From assembly GCA_048013815.1 (NCBI GenBank), contig CM106585.1:19220001-19284000 (forward strand): a stretch of 64,000 nt of DNA, read 5' to 3'. Every line of letters starts with the position of its first letter. Position 1 is the first letter of the stretch. Below the pieces are notes generated by a model. The model made no database searches. It was given only the letters and a program-made list of their open reading frames with translations, and was not told where the DNA came from. Both the position numbers and the translations under genes were made by a program. Source of the DNA: Setoptus koraiensis. Lineage: Eukaryota; Arthropoda. Shown here one piece after another: positions 33,520 through 45,117 of this stretch.

Positions 33520-34093
33520 CTCGTTTTTCTTTTATTCTTGCTGATGTTATTACTTGTCAATGTGCTGAAACGAATTAATTAAGCTTAGCCTAGTTGAATG
33601 TCGATAAGATTTATTGACTAAACGCACTTCTCATCATGCCCATGGGTCAAAAAGAGATAGATAATAGATATTTGTGTTCCGCTCCAGGAATTCCAAAAGT
33701 AATCACGTTCTTCTATGACAGCCTAATTTATGGTTATGTTTCATTTATTGTATACAAATCATCATAAATATAATAATATCTAACAAATGGACAGAAGACT
33801 ATTGGCCAAAGCGATAGACAGGCGATAAAACGTTTCGCCAACAGAGAACCCGTTTATTTACAACGTACAACACGCATGCGTTATGTCAAAAAACACATGT
33901 TTCTCGTGTTCAGTGGCAAGGTTAAAAACAGTGCCTCTCGTTCTTTATCTGACATGTCATCTACCCATAGTTGAAGCGACGACACTAAATTATCGACGGT
34001 GAAACTCGAAATTCGCCCCAGTTAGTATTTATCAAAATACTTGATACTGAACGCCTTGGTCCGTTACAATAATCTATTAGTGAAGCTGCAGTG
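33520..34093. promoter_or_regulatory. Shared (bidirectional) promoter interval TRIC copy 2 / TMEM245
   Basis: A 574-bp interval between divergent start codons. It is strikingly conserved with its duplicate at 29387-29975, more so than much of the adjoining TRIC coding sequence. No TATA box can be assigned with confidence. The conserved core around 33780-33960 (containing GATAGACAGGCGATAAAACG and ACACGCATGCGTT) is the best candidate for regulatory sites. Confidence 0.5.
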
Positions 34094-37083
34094 ATGACTG
34101 ACCATTCAACCGTGCCAGAAAAAAAACAAAATCCATCATTTAGAGATATCGTCTCATTAATAGTACCCGGAAACAGAGAAAAAGCCCTCCAGCAAGCAAT
34201 CACTAATGCCATAGCGATCTTACTTGTAGTTGTCATATTAGCAGCTTTTGTTGCCATACACATCGTGCTAACCCCCTTCCTGAGGCCTCTAGTATGGGCA
34301 CTATTGTTTGGATCCGTTTTGCATCCTCTCAAGAGATCATTGTCTTTGTCCACTCAGCAATGGCTAGATGAACTCAAATATACTGAGACACCGATAACAG
34401 TTGGTATATTACTATTGCCATTCAGTCTTGTTAACAATTTCATCAGTAGGCTAGCCAAATCCTTGCGCCAATACAAGAATATTCTCTTGGTTAATTTTAT
34501 TCTCTTACCCACAATCTACATTTTGTTGACAAGATATGGCGACGCTGAAAAATTGTATTCTCTCATTACGCAATGTTACTCAACTATCATATACTCGTTA
34601 CCGGAATTTATTGAACAGAACAACCATCCTTGGATCACCATGACCCTAGTGATAGCGTCCGCGGGACATTTAGCTTTAGTTGTGACCTTGCCCTGGAATA
34701 ATCGTACCAAAATCTATTTGAAATGGTCAATTCTTTTGGTATTTGTTATAATGTCTATACAATTACTACTCATCAACATAACATTTGGTATCATACTAGT
34801 CTCTGTGGTATTCATATTAGTTCTGACAGGCTTATTCACACACGATGATAGGCCTATCGTTACCACTCAATCTTTTCATGACGTACAATACGCCAAGACA
34901 CCGTTAAAAATAATTGATGAGGGACTTGCAAGCTCAAGAAATCCAGCTCAATCGATTACTAAGCTCAACAATGCCTTCGTTGATTCCTGTGTAACTAAAA
35001 GAGGCATAGCTATCGGAACGAACGAATCTCTATCAGCATTCAATCTTAGAAATAGAGTAAGTCGTAACTTTAGTTCTCTAGTACAATCGTTTCTCAATAC
35101 TACTGGCGATGAGTCTCAGAACGTTGAATGTAACGAAGATCCCGAGACTGAATGTGCTGGTATTTTCGAGATAAACGAAAGTCAAGATTCAAAGCAACAA
35201 AAAGATAAACAAGATGTTCATAGTGCCAAGTCCAAGAAGGACACTATCAGAAGAGCATCGAATTGGGCGAAAACACCGATCTCGTCTAGTACCCCCATTC
35301 AAACAACACTTCTAGAAAAGACTCATGTCCACGAGAATACATTGAAATCCAATTCAGATATGAAATTGAGCGATGCCTACCTATACGGACTCATTTGGGT
35401 CTTTGTCCTGTGTCAGTTCTGGTTTCACCCCAAGATTGCCTATGTAGTTGTGCCCCTAATAGCTATTATTTTGGTTGTAAGCTGGTCATTTAACAAACTT
35501 CGGGAAAGAGTGTTCAACAGGTCTCAACCTGACAGAAGTTGGATTGATCTGAAAATATTCAGTTGGTTTGATACTAGGCAAGATGTCTTGATACATCCGG
35601 GACTTCGTACAACATACAAGTATTTGGTGACCGGCGATCGGATACTATTCATTGGTCCTTTAGAGGGCTACGTAGATGCGGTATCAAGTGCCTGTGTTAT
35701 ATTTCTTATGGTTGTGATAGTACTATTTACCACCCTCTTCCTGTCATTTCAGATCTACGCTGAGAGCGTATATTTAGTAGACAGGCTAAGCCATTCTATC
35801 AATTCAGTCTTGCTAAACAATCCAGACTTGAAGCAACTTCTTCCTGAAAACTCCACCGGTGTCAACAGTCTGCTTGACGATGCCGTCAACAACACGTACA
35901 TACATGGACGCGAGTGGATAAAGACTTCTACTAGACAATTGTTGAACAATGCAGCAATGGAAAATTTCAATAAAACTCAATCGAAAATTATCGAAAGGCA
36001 AATGGTTGAATTCTGGGATAGAGCCTACATATTATGGCTTAGAAGAAGAGACAACGGAACTGGAAGTTCAACTGTCGAGTTTGATAAGGTACCCTATGAT
36101 TGGAATAGACTTTTTGACGCTCTACAGTCACTAAATTTTACCCTCTGCTACCAGATATTGAAACAAAATATCAACACCTTGGTTTCAGTGGCAGACTCTA
36201 TATTATCAGTTCTCAGAGGCAATCTCAACTTGGTACTAGGAGCAATAACAGCTGCACTTTCAGTAGTTGTAGTCGGTGGTAATGCGTTAGTAAACTTTAT
36301 TATAAATCTAGTAAGTACAATGTCCGAGCGCTTATGAATTCCTTTTTATCGTTCAAATTTATCAAAAAAATTTCAATTTTAAATTTACTTCTAAAAAATA
36401 GATTATCTTTAAAACTGCGCTATTTTACCTATTGTGCGCCAGCGGAGAAAACTATAAGCCATTTCAACTGATAAACAACATAATGCCAGACACAGAGTCG
36501 AAGCCTCTAATGAAATTGCGAGGTAGAACAGGGTTCCTAGAATCCGTCAACGAGTCAGTTAATGCAGTTTTTGCGGCTTCTTTCAAGATGATGGCTTTTC
36601 ATGGACTATTCACTTGGCTACTTCACAACCTATTTGAACTCGAAGTAGTCTATATCCCATCAGTGATATCAGCTATTTTTGGGGCGGTTCCATTCCTGTC
36701 GCCATATTGGGCTTCAATACCGGCCATAGTTGATCTTTGGATATCTGGTCTCAAGGCTCAATCGATTACATTGGCATTGTTGGCTACTGTACCCTCTTCA
36801 TTTGTTTCGACAGCTTTTTACAGTGAGATTAAAGGGTAAGTAGACTTTCATGAGAGTGACCATGCTAGCTTAAATAATCTTAACATGCAACAATTTCATT
36901 AACATATTATGTCACCACTTCGAAATCTTCATCAGAGCGGGACATCCATATTTGACTGGTTTAGCGATAGCGGGTGGAGTATTAGTTTTTGGAATTGAGG
37001 GAGCACTATTTGGACCTATGTTGTTAGTCGTCATAAGACTGTTATCTCTCGTGGTGATATACTTTATGGATGTATACAGGTAG
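34094..37083 (+). CDS. TMEM245: TMEM245-like multi-pass membrane protein
   Basis: Exons 34094..36310, 36402..36835 and 36936..37083 total 2799 nt (932 aa; human TMEM245 is 879). The start is the ATG after the GTG at 34091. N-terminal TM helices include the family's typical FLRPLVWALLFGSVLHPLK. A long hydrophilic loop follows (~280-430), then more helices. The C-terminal third is the AI-2E-transporter-like part (SVNESVNAVFAASFKMMAFH, PSVISAIFGAVPFLSPYWAS, GLAIAGGVLVFGIEGALFGP). The family is deeply conserved and poorly understood; it is thought to act in intracellular membranes. The last two introns are 91 and 100 bp. Its 3' end converges on the MYND gene with only 94 bp between stop codons. 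Confidence 0.9.
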
Positions 37084-37149
37084 TTATAAACAAACTGTAG
37101 GTTTAATATGACTCTCAACATCTTGCCTGCTACATCTTGCTATACTTTT

Positions 37150-37161
37150 TTTATTAATAAA
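37150..37161. terminator. Palindromic poly(A) signal shared by convergent genes
   Basis: TTTATTAATAAA reads as AATAAA on both strands. On the plus strand it follows the TMEM245 stop by about 70 bp. On the minus strand it lies 16 bp past the stop of the MYND protein gene. One 12-bp palindrome could therefore direct cleavage of both convergent transcripts. Confidence 0.55.
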
Positions 37162-37177
37162 AAGAGTGTATTCATTA

Positions 37178-38632
37178 TCAAGTACTCTGCATGGCCTCTG
37201 CCTTTTTTCTTAGTCTTGCACAGTATGACTTGTGTCTCTTATACCAATCGTTTACTTGACAATCTGTTGAACAATAAGTTGTGTTCCAGCAACAGTAATA
37301 ACGTGATGGCTCACCACAAAATATACACCATTCTCGTTTCTTGGCCTCTCGTAGCTCGACCTTGTGTTTTTCAATCAATCGATCGTAATCTATTTTGGGC
37401 ACAGTTTGTCCAGTATATGAGCATTGCCTCTTTAGAGCCTCCAACTCACTAATGAGCTCTTCGACGCGAGATTTCAGTTGAGCTATTTCAGCATTAGCTT
37501 TATTGAGATCCTCAGCTTGTTGCTGATTTAATTCTGTCAAACTGGCTGCACTTGGGCGACCTATGCGTGTCAATCTAGGAATTCTAGGTGTGCCTGACAT
37601 TCCTCTAGTAGCAAACTTTGGCGGTCTACCAATTCTGGCGCCGCTACTACTAAGAGTTGCTGGCCTGGGTATTGAATCGCCATTGGATAGTGTCGAAATA
37701 GAGCGTGCAGACATATTACTAGCAGCAGGTGTAACTGAATTTCGCTCTCCCCGCTGATATCTTATAGAGTAAGGTCCTGTATTTCCATAAGATGGCCTAT
37801 CTGAGTTGGTAGCAGTAACAGTTTTCTGATAACTGTTCCCATTAGCTGCATTCAACGACGAAGAAGAATTTCGACTAACACTTCTAGAGTCGCCAGGGGT
37901 GTCACCTAGTTCAGTTTTGAAATATTTTCTTGGTCTACCTCTAACCTTACCATTAACAGTTAGTTTAAGATTGGGAGATATTACTGAAGTTCTATTCAAT
38001 TTGTTCGAATCGTCGTTGATATAAGTAGTGGTCTTCTCTTTTTCTACTTGATTACTTGGTGGTGATGATGGGGAAGGCGCTACCTGTGGTGCCGATGGAA
38101 GGCTTTCAGTATTAATGGCTGTCGTAGTTAAAGGTGATGTGGATACAGTTGTGGTAGTTGTTGCGGGTGTTGTTACTGGCGTTATGGTGGTAGTTGTTGT
38201 TGTTGGTGTGATGGTTGTTGTATTAGATGCTGTTGCTGTTATTGTTGTTGTTGTTGTTGTCGGTGTCGGGGTTGTAGTTGTGGCTACTGGTGGGGCTGTG
38301 GTAACAGGTTCAGTTTCAGTTTGCGAACTACTCAATCTGGCCCGTTTGATTCGTCCTAATGGCGATGGTGCAGCATTTTGATCATTATTATATTTAGAAT
38401 TTGGTTTAACTATCCTACTAGGTCTCCTTTTAGCCAATGATGCATCATCATCTTCTTCATCTTCACCCATGGGGCCCTTCTTTCTGACATTATGATCCGT
38501 TGTTGATGCATAGTCATTAGTAACCTGTCTGGAGCCCCTCGACGATCCTGTATCAGGCTTTATGTCTGGAGTTTCTTCGACACCGTCCTGTTCTGGATGG
38601 CGCCTCTTTTCGTTCTTCAGCATTTTTGGCAT
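37178..38632 (-). CDS. AT-hook and MYND zinc-finger protein (ZMYND8/11-related C-terminus)
   Basis: Intronless frame of 484 aa. It has an acidic/basic N-terminus, a Thr-rich low-complexity block (~115-185), an AT-hook core GRPRKY (~231) and a similar GRPPKF (~336), which are minor-groove DNA contacts. A coiled coil (~375-410, EIAQLKSRVEELISELEALK) precedes a C-terminal MYND finger: WCIFCGEPSRYYCCWNTTYC followed by STDCQVNDWYKRHKSYC (~432-468). CCWNT(S/T)YC is the signature of ZMYND8 and ZMYND11, where coil plus MYND recruits PxLxP-type co-repressors. The PHD, bromo and PWWP reader domains of those proteins are absent, so it is either a shortened relative or a retrocopy of a 3' part. It is probably a nuclear, chromatin-associated adaptor. 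Confidence 0.8.
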   Translation of the reverse strand: MPKMLKNEKRRHPEQDGVEETPDIKPDTGSSRGSRQVTNDYASTTDHNVRKKGPMGEDEEDDDASLAKRRPSRIVKPNSKYNNDQNAAPSPLGRIKRARLSSSQTETEPVTTAPPVATTTTPTPTTTTTTITATASNTTTITPTTTTTTITPVTTPATTTTTVSTSPLTTTAINTESLPSAPQVAPSPSSPPSNQVEKEKTTTYINDDSNKLNRTSVISPNLKLTVNGKVRGRPRKYFKTELGDTPGDSRSVSRNSSSSLNAANGNSYQKTVTATNSDRPSYGNTGPYSIRYQRGERNSVTPAASNMSARSISTLSNGDSIPRPATLSSSGARIGRPPKFATRGMSGTPRIPRLTRIGRPSAASLTELNQQQAEDLNKANAEIAQLKSRVEELISELEALKRQCSYTGQTVPKIDYDRLIEKHKVELREAKKREWCIFCGEPSRYYCCWNTTYCSTDCQVNDWYKRHKSYCARLRKKAEAMQST

Positions 38633-39503
38633 TTTTTTAGTTTATTAATTAGATATGTAGAGAAATAATTGTTTGCAGCAATTAATTAATTGGCAGCAAG
38701 TAGATGTAATTTTAAATAGCCTCTACGGGAGAGCGATCGCTTGCACACAGGCTCATTTCACTTTATTCGTGCGCGACCGTTTTCATTAGATGCTCAGCCT
38801 TTTCCAAGCAATTGATTTGCGCGAAGTTCAAATTTTTTTCATTTTCGAAGTTACCTTCCGAAGACTCTATTTATCGCTTGAAATACAACTAATCAATGGT
38901 AATTCTGATTGTTATCTAGAGATTCTCAGTTAGAATGGTTTGTCCAGAACTAACTTCATAACAAATCTTCGAGATTTTCACAAAAGTGCGAAAAAGTGAG
39001 TCTCTAGGGCCGCAACGACAATCGAATCGAACGTCTTATTCTTGCAAAAACTACCACTGTGTCGGATCATGAAAGTGAATATGAATTTATCAGGAAATAC
39101 TTCATGTCGGAGTAAAATTGAATGTCTTCAAGAGAAGTAGAGATGAAATAACTTGAGTTGTAAGTCACATTTGGCCATTCAGGTCGAATAATAATTCGGA
39201 GAACCAGACTACAGTTGGTGGCTTGTTTGTTGGTTGCTACGAAGGGGTGGAACCTTTCGTAGCTCAAACGAAACTGCGCGCGCAAGATTCAAATCTATAT
39301 TCACACGTGAACATAAGCCGTTCGTTTTCCACTTTGGAGATGCGTATGAATATCCACCGCATATGGTGATCGAAAATATCTCGATGAAGCACGTTTTACA
39401 AGAAAACATTGCAACTTATGCAAATAGATTATTATTGTTGTTGCAGACAATTTTTTTCTTCCGAGTCTAGATAAATTAGTGGTGAAAAAATAGGATAATT
39501 AAA
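38633..39503. promoter_or_regulatory. Divergent intergenic interval, MYND gene / SSADH
   Basis: 871 bp between two start codons that point away from each other, so it must carry both promoters. A plus frame at 39234-39470 has no recognisable domain. The 3' part is T-rich just before the SSADH start. Confidence 0.4.
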
Positions 39504-41009
39504 ATGTTGCCATATCTTAAACAAGTCACGGTTAGACTTATTCACGCCAGAACATTCTCCACGGCCAACAATCCATTTATTCAATCACAAGCATATATTA
39601 ATGGCAGATGGTTCGATTCTGACAGTCATCAGGTATTTCCAGTTACTGATCCATCAAATGGCGAGATAATCGGAGAGGTTGCAGATTGTGATGACCAGGA
39701 CTTTCATCTTGCTGCTCAGGCAGCCAGTCAGGCCTTTCCAGCATGGAGCGAAACATCAACTAAACAAAGATCAAAACTTTTACGTCAATTGTCAGAGGCT
39801 CAGATGGCGAATCAAAAAGAATTGGCCGAACTAATTGCCATGGAATCTGGAAAGCCAATGATTGAGGCTATGGGCGAAATTGCCTACGGCGCCTCATTCT
39901 TCGAATGGTTCGCTGATCAGGCTCGGTCCATCAGTGGTCAAATTTTCTCAAGCCCTACCCCCGACAAGACTCTTATGTATATTAAACAGGCCGCTGGTCC
40001 AGTAGGTATAATTACCCCATGGAATTTTCCCAACGCGATGATAACTAGAAAATTAGGCGCCGCCCTTGCTGCGGGATGCACTGCAGTTATCAAGCCCGCA
40101 CCAGACACACCACTATCGGCTTTGGCTATAGCCAAATTGGTGGATGGCCTGGATTTCCCGGAGGGAGTCGTGAACGTTCTTCCATCATCAGTGGACAATT
40201 CTCCGAAACTTGGCTTTCAGATGTGTAAATCCAAAGATCTCAGGGTACTCTCGTTCACTGGATCCTCGGCAGTTGGTAAGCTGCTTCTCCAGCAGAGTGC
40301 ATCAACTGTTAAACGTGTTTGTTTGGAATTGGGAGGTAATGCTCCGTTTATTGTGTTCAAAACAGCCGATGTCGATAAAGCAGTTGAAGGTTATATGGCC
40401 TCGAAATTTAGGAACTCAGGCCAGACATGTGTATGTGCCAATAGGTGTTTTGTGCATGCTGATGTTTATGATGCATTTGTTGAAAAATTACAGGTGTCGA
40501 TGAAGGGAAATTTGAAACCAGGAAATACCTTAAAGAACTCCACCACTATAGGCTCACTTATCAACAAGGCAGCATGTGAGAAAGTAGAGACACACATAAA
40601 GGATGCAATAGACAAAGGAGGTAAACTAGTCATGGGAGGCAAACCAACAGGAACTGGAAATGGCTTCGAGCCAACCTTAATAACAGATGCTACACACGAC
40701 ATGTTGTGCTGCCAGGAGGAAACATTCGGTCCCTTGGCTGCAATAGTAAAATTCAATGAGGAAGAGAATGTGATTCAACTGGCGAATTCCGTACGCCAAG
40801 GTCTAGCCGGTTACATATATACTAACGATCTAGGTCAAATAAGGCGCGTGGCTAAAAAACTCGAAGTCGGTATGGTTGGCGTCAACGAGGGTATTATATC
40901 CACATGTGAGGCTCCATTTGGAGGAGTTAAAGAATCAGGGCTAGGCAGAGAAGGAGGAAGCTTGGGCATCGACGAATTCATTGAGATAAAATATATCTGC
41001 TTAAGTTAA
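39504..41009 (+). CDS. ALDH5A1: Succinate-semialdehyde dehydrogenase, mitochondrial
   Basis: Intronless frame of 501 aa. It oxidises succinate semialdehyde to succinate with NAD+, the last step of GABA breakdown, in the mitochondrial matrix. The N-terminus (MLPYLKQVTVRLIHARTFST) is an amphipathic Arg-containing targeting peptide. Visible: GPVGIITPWNFPNAMITRK (ALDH active-site Asn in PWNFP), FTGSSAVGK (cofactor site), LELGGNAPFIVF (general-base Glu) and NSGQTCVCANR with the catalytic Cys. The CVC pair matches the redox-switch cysteines of human SSADH. ETFGPLAAI and CEAPFGGVKESGLGREGG are the oligomerisation/substrate-side motifs of this subfamily. AATAAA at 41010-41015 starts directly after the stop codon, which is unusually close. 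Confidence 0.95.
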   Translation: MLPYLKQVTVRLIHARTFSTANNPFIQSQAYINGRWFDSDSHQVFPVTDPSNGEIIGEVADCDDQDFHLAAQAASQAFPAWSETSTKQRSKLLRQLSEAQMANQKELAELIAMESGKPMIEAMGEIAYGASFFEWFADQARSISGQIFSSPTPDKTLMYIKQAAGPVGIITPWNFPNAMITRKLGAALAAGCTAVIKPAPDTPLSALAIAKLVDGLDFPEGVVNVLPSSVDNSPKLGFQMCKSKDLRVLSFTGSSAVGKLLLQQSASTVKRVCLELGGNAPFIVFKTADVDKAVEGYMASKFRNSGQTCVCANRCFVHADVYDAFVEKLQVSMKGNLKPGNTLKNSTTIGSLINKAACEKVETHIKDAIDKGGKLVMGGKPTGTGNGFEPTLITDATHDMLCCQEETFGPLAAIVKFNEEENVIQLANSVRQGLAGYIYTNDLGQIRRVAKKLEVGMVGVNEGIISTCEAPFGGVKESGLGREGGSLGIDEFIEIKYICLS

Positions 41010-41121
41010 AATAAACATTCAAATCAATAATAATGTTTACAGTTGTGTTTTAACCAAGTTGTTGTGAAGTTTTTTACATTACTCATTCGAAGCAGATGAT
41101 GTCGCATTCAGCAATCAACGA

Positions 41122-43221
41122 TCATTCACTGGTCGAATTATTTCCCGTCTTGTTAGTTGATCCCCGGACCAGACTAAACAATAACCAGCTAATGATGTTT
41201 ATAATCGCATATAACATGAACAGATTGGCCCATGTTTTCGCACTCTCATTGCCCTATGGAAATATGGAAATCAGACATTGGAAAGTGATACAGCAATAAT
41301 ATTATCAGTGTCGTCAATGGTATATAAGTTACTAGGGTCTACAAGCTTACCTATATAAGCTACACATGGCCAAGATACTCACCTCGTAGTCCAGTAAGAA
41401 ACCGGAAAAGGCGGACACTGTAAGAGAGAAAAAGTTGCCCAAACTATTGTATAGGCTCACCATAACTCCGCTCAAGCCTCGACTCGACCACCTCTCAACA
41501 ACGCTAGCTATCAAACATATCTCAATGGCGGGATGTAGCGCCCGATTGGCAGCAAATCCTATCACAGTATAGTAGTCCGGTAATCTCATGAACGGAATTG
41601 TCCATGTGATAGAGGAACCAAATGCAGCTAAATAAGTGATAGGATGTATTCGAGGTTACACCATAAAGAATCGATAGTTGCCAGAATTTCTAATTTCACA
41701 GATTCATTTGAGTCAAAGATCTCTGATAGTAATGAGGCTAAACTCACCTATAGCAGACACCGTCAGACGTGATTTTCTCGTCGACCAATTTCTCCTCTGT
41801 TCCAAATAAGTCAATAGTGCACCGCCCCAGAGCGAGGCAAACAAAGAGGCCGCTTGTATGAGAAATGTCAATAGTCCGTTAGTTCTCATATCTAATTGTG
41901 TGACGTTTTTAAAATAAGTGGGTAACAAATTAATGAAACTTAAATAGCTACCAAAGTAAACTATAAATATAACAATCAATATGTAAACATCTCTATCTGA
42001 TTTGATCTCTTTGCACGGTGGCCATCTTGTTGTTTGCTGAGGCCCATTATTAACTGGCCCCGGGTGACCGTTATTAGTTTGATCTGTCATGGCCTGTTGT
42101 AGTTTGTTGTTGACTATATCTTTGTTGCTGACATCTACATTAACATTAACAACAATAACAGGCCTTTGATCAGTGATCATTTTAAGCTCTTTGTCACTCA
42201 TAAGCCAACATTGTTCCGGTTTGTCTCTCACTATAATCAACCAAAAGACAAGCCATATTATGCCGGCCAGGCCAAACACATAAAATACCAGCGACCAATG
42301 GATGTTGGTAAGATAACCGTTGATTAGAGGATTTAGGCAGATTCCGACATTTCCAACAAACATCATCAGAGTGATAGCCTGAGTGCTCTCTTTGGCGGGA
42401 AGCCAATAGTCCACCATTCCGATGGGTATTGAATACATGGCAGCGCCCGCTAGACCCTTCAGAAATCTTATTACAAGCACTAGAGGCCAGTCGAATGTTG
42501 TGGCGACAATGGGTAGCAGAAACATACAAATAATAGCTATTATATAGGACACTGTCACTATATTGTCGATGCCGAATCGGCTGGCCGCTATCGCCAGAGG
42601 AACCTGAGGAATCTGTGACGGTGACAAGACGGTTGGGTGTTCGGACGGTGGTGAATTTGTCAATTTGTGGAGTAACTACAGTCTGTGTGAATCAACAATA
42701 AATGATGTAAAACTTACAGCATATCCAATGAAATAGATGTTGACCACCAGACTTTGAACGAGATTGCTCCAGTCAAACTCTTCGCTGTGTTGATTGGCGA
42801 CAATGAGCGACGGTGACAGTTGGTAACCCGTTCGATTCTGAACAATTTGCGTCCGCTCAAAACTAGAGCTCCTATTGTGATCACGATCTAGATCTGAATG
42901 AGCTGGCTTGACCATTCCCACTATGGCCACTGCCATACAATCGCAATAGATTAGCGCCAGGGCAAATCCAATAGAAGCTAGCAGCATGACAACCCATCTG
43001 AGCTGATGAAATTTTGTATTCTTGCTTTTGTTGTTGTTTGTTTGTATTAATTGTTTGCCATTATTGTTACCAATAGATGATTGGCTTGCCAAAGTGATTG
43101 CATCATGTTTGTTTGTTGCAACCAACTGATGCCTACTATTGACGTTACTATCGACTGAATCCTGGCATCCAAAGGTCGTCCAAAGCTGAATACCAGACGA
43201 GCATGAATCTTGATGGTTCAT
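41122..43221 (-). CDS. MFS transporter, SLC17-like
   Basis: Four exons (43221..42718, 42612..41748, 41627..41383, 41253..41122) join to 1746 nt, 581 aa. All introns are GT-AG. The last exon restores TM12 (WANLFMLYAIINIISWLLFS) and a stop. TM1 is LRWVVMLLASIGFALALIYC. A long TM1-TM2 loop carries NRS and NRT glycosylation sites, as in SLC17. Then come IPQVPLAIAASRFG (QIPGG-type motif), VIRFLKGLAGAAMYSIPIGM, WLPAKESTQA and a large central loop. SLC17 members carry phosphate, sialic acid, glutamate, nucleotides or urate driven by Na+, H+ or membrane potential. The substrate cannot be told here. The first Arg-rich helix motif is less strict than in classical SLC17, so a neighbouring MFS subfamily is possible. 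Confidence 0.8.
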
Positions 43222-44156
43222 TGCGAATCTATGGGCTCATTGTTATTATGTAACACATATTGGTGTGATTTTGGTAGTTGACGCATAGGGCATGCTGAAT
43301 GCACACTGTCCGTATATAGGTAATAATAATATTCCAGTTGGGTGAATAATAATTGTGAATATCAATCAGTTGTATCAATTGCACACGAATAATTGAATTA
43401 TCTTGCTCTCACTACTCAGATAGCTAATTTGCGACGTTTCATCTTGCGTTGTATACACAACTGTCAACTATGCAAACAACAACAACTACCGACGTCTTGT
43501 TTATCACATGAATAAGCGGTCACAGTGACCATCAACGTCACACTAACTGAACCAGCTTACTTGTTAGTAAATCTTGTCATCTCGTCAAAACTCGTGAAAA
43601 CGACATCAACAACAATAACAATTTTCAGCAAAGCAAATTTTACTTTGCTGAGCAGCCTATTACTTGGCCGGATCAAGTGACCCAATGTTTACTTGACTCT
43701 CACAACTGTACCATACTAAGCTAACCATAAATCATATGTTAAGCGTTCGCTTCTGCGCGTTGTTGCACCTAGCGACCTTGGATATCTGTTAGACGTCTCA
43801 ATAATGTCTGACTATTAAACAGTAAACAAACAACTGTCAGTTTTGAATGTCACGCTGGCCTCACACATGATAAATAATTCACATCAGGAGTGACAGTACA
43901 ATGTGTGCATACAGGGCCCCAAATGACACCGAGGCCAGACTGGCTGTCTGAGGGGCTAGACATTTGATAAACAATGGCATGAACAATAGATAGCGGAATC
44001 AAGGGATTACGCCATGGCCAATATGCGCATACAATCCATTTACGGCGTCAATTTCAATATATTAATCTCTGACTAACCTCAAATTTTCACAACAAATTCC
44101 GAGATAAACAACCCTCAAGTTGGTGCAGGCACACGGAGAATTAAACCAGCTCATTA
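43222..44156. other. 5' flank of the MFS gene, no gene seen
   Basis: AT-rich sequence with no convincing frame. It should hold the MFS promoter. No repeat family was recognised. Confidence 0.5.
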
Positions 44157-44875
44157 ATACTGTTTATTATTATTATTGTTTTCGCTGAATTGTCGCACAA
44201 TCGAAAACACTTCAGACGAGCGCATTCGTTTCGCTGTTTTCGCTGTTTTCGCTGTTTTCGTCGTTGTTTTCGTCGTTGTCCCCGTTAATTGACTAAATTA
44301 ATTAATTGATTTACAATGCTGCCTATTAACTAGCTGTTGCTAGCACTAGCAGCTCAATGCTATTAGTATGATATGATATTATTAGCAATATGATATAGTA
44401 TATAGTGTGATATGATTCGTGGGTGTTAGCCTCGAGCGCCGTATTGTGTTACACGTAATGGATGTGTCACCAGTAAACAACGTTTGTTTTACGCAGCTTT
44501 GGCATCCAATTATTATTACAATTAGTTTGACTTTCGGTAGCACAATTTTTGTTGCTCGTTTCATTTGTATTTGTGTCTTTGTTTGCGTTACTGTTATAAT
44601 TGCTGCTATTATTATTATCGTCCGAATTATTGTCCGAACGATTGAACGATTGTGTCGGCGTTAATTGAACTGAATTTGATTTGTCATTGTTGTTGCTTGT
44701 ATCATAAGCGTTTGTTACTTTTTGTTGTTGATCAATTATCGTCCTATTTGTCTCATTTGACAATTCAAAATTATTATTCAATTGATTAGAATAACAAGAC
44801 TCATCATTGTTGCTTATTGATTTGCCTTGGCCTGACTGATTATTATCATTGATGGTGCCGGAGTTGATACAGTCG
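44157..44875. repeat. Duplicate of the espin terminal exon and 3' flank (distal copy)
   Basis: Matches 46260-46960 in the same orientation with a few scattered substitutions and one length change (an 18-bp unit of a TTTTCGCTG/TTTTCGTCG minisatellite near 44230-44285). The copied block holds most of the last coding exon of the espin gene, its stop codon and about 300 bp beyond. Identity ends abruptly inside the exon at 44875. Confidence 0.9.
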
Positions 44876-44893
44876 ATATAGTTACAGCGCTTG
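44467..44893 (-). CDS. Possible alternative terminal exon of espin
   Basis: The duplicated block has lost the original splice acceptor, but the new flank supplies one: TTTCATAG ends at 44894. Splicing from the espin donor at 47156/47155 to 44893 keeps frame exactly (427 nt after a 2-nt split codon) and would give [20 protein letters not shown], then the Asn-rich tail ending [13 protein letters not shown]. Use of this exon is inference only. It may equally be a dead duplicate. The small genes at 45118-46137 would lie in the intron on the other strand. Confidence 0.35.
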
Positions 44894-45117
44894 CTATGAA
44901 ACGGACAAACGGTTATTTGGGTTATCGGGTGATGTTGAGATGTCCAAAATATGATCAACATAAAATTGAAAACTATTTAAAGTCAACACAAGCACGAAAA
45001 GTTAATCATTTCTTACAAACCGTCACTTGACATTCTCACACACTCACACACTCTCCGATCAAAATCAACCAAAGTTAAATCAAAGTTGAAGTAAGCACAG
45101 CCTACAACATCTTCATA

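Noticed and set aside
38115-38381. Val-rich plus frame
   Set aside because: Antisense of the Thr-rich block of the MYND protein.
44419-44664. Hydrophobic plus-strand frames in both copies of the espin terminal exon
   Set aside because: Antisense of Asn/Ser/Thr-rich coding sequence reads as Ile/Val/Leu; signal-like appearance is an artefact.
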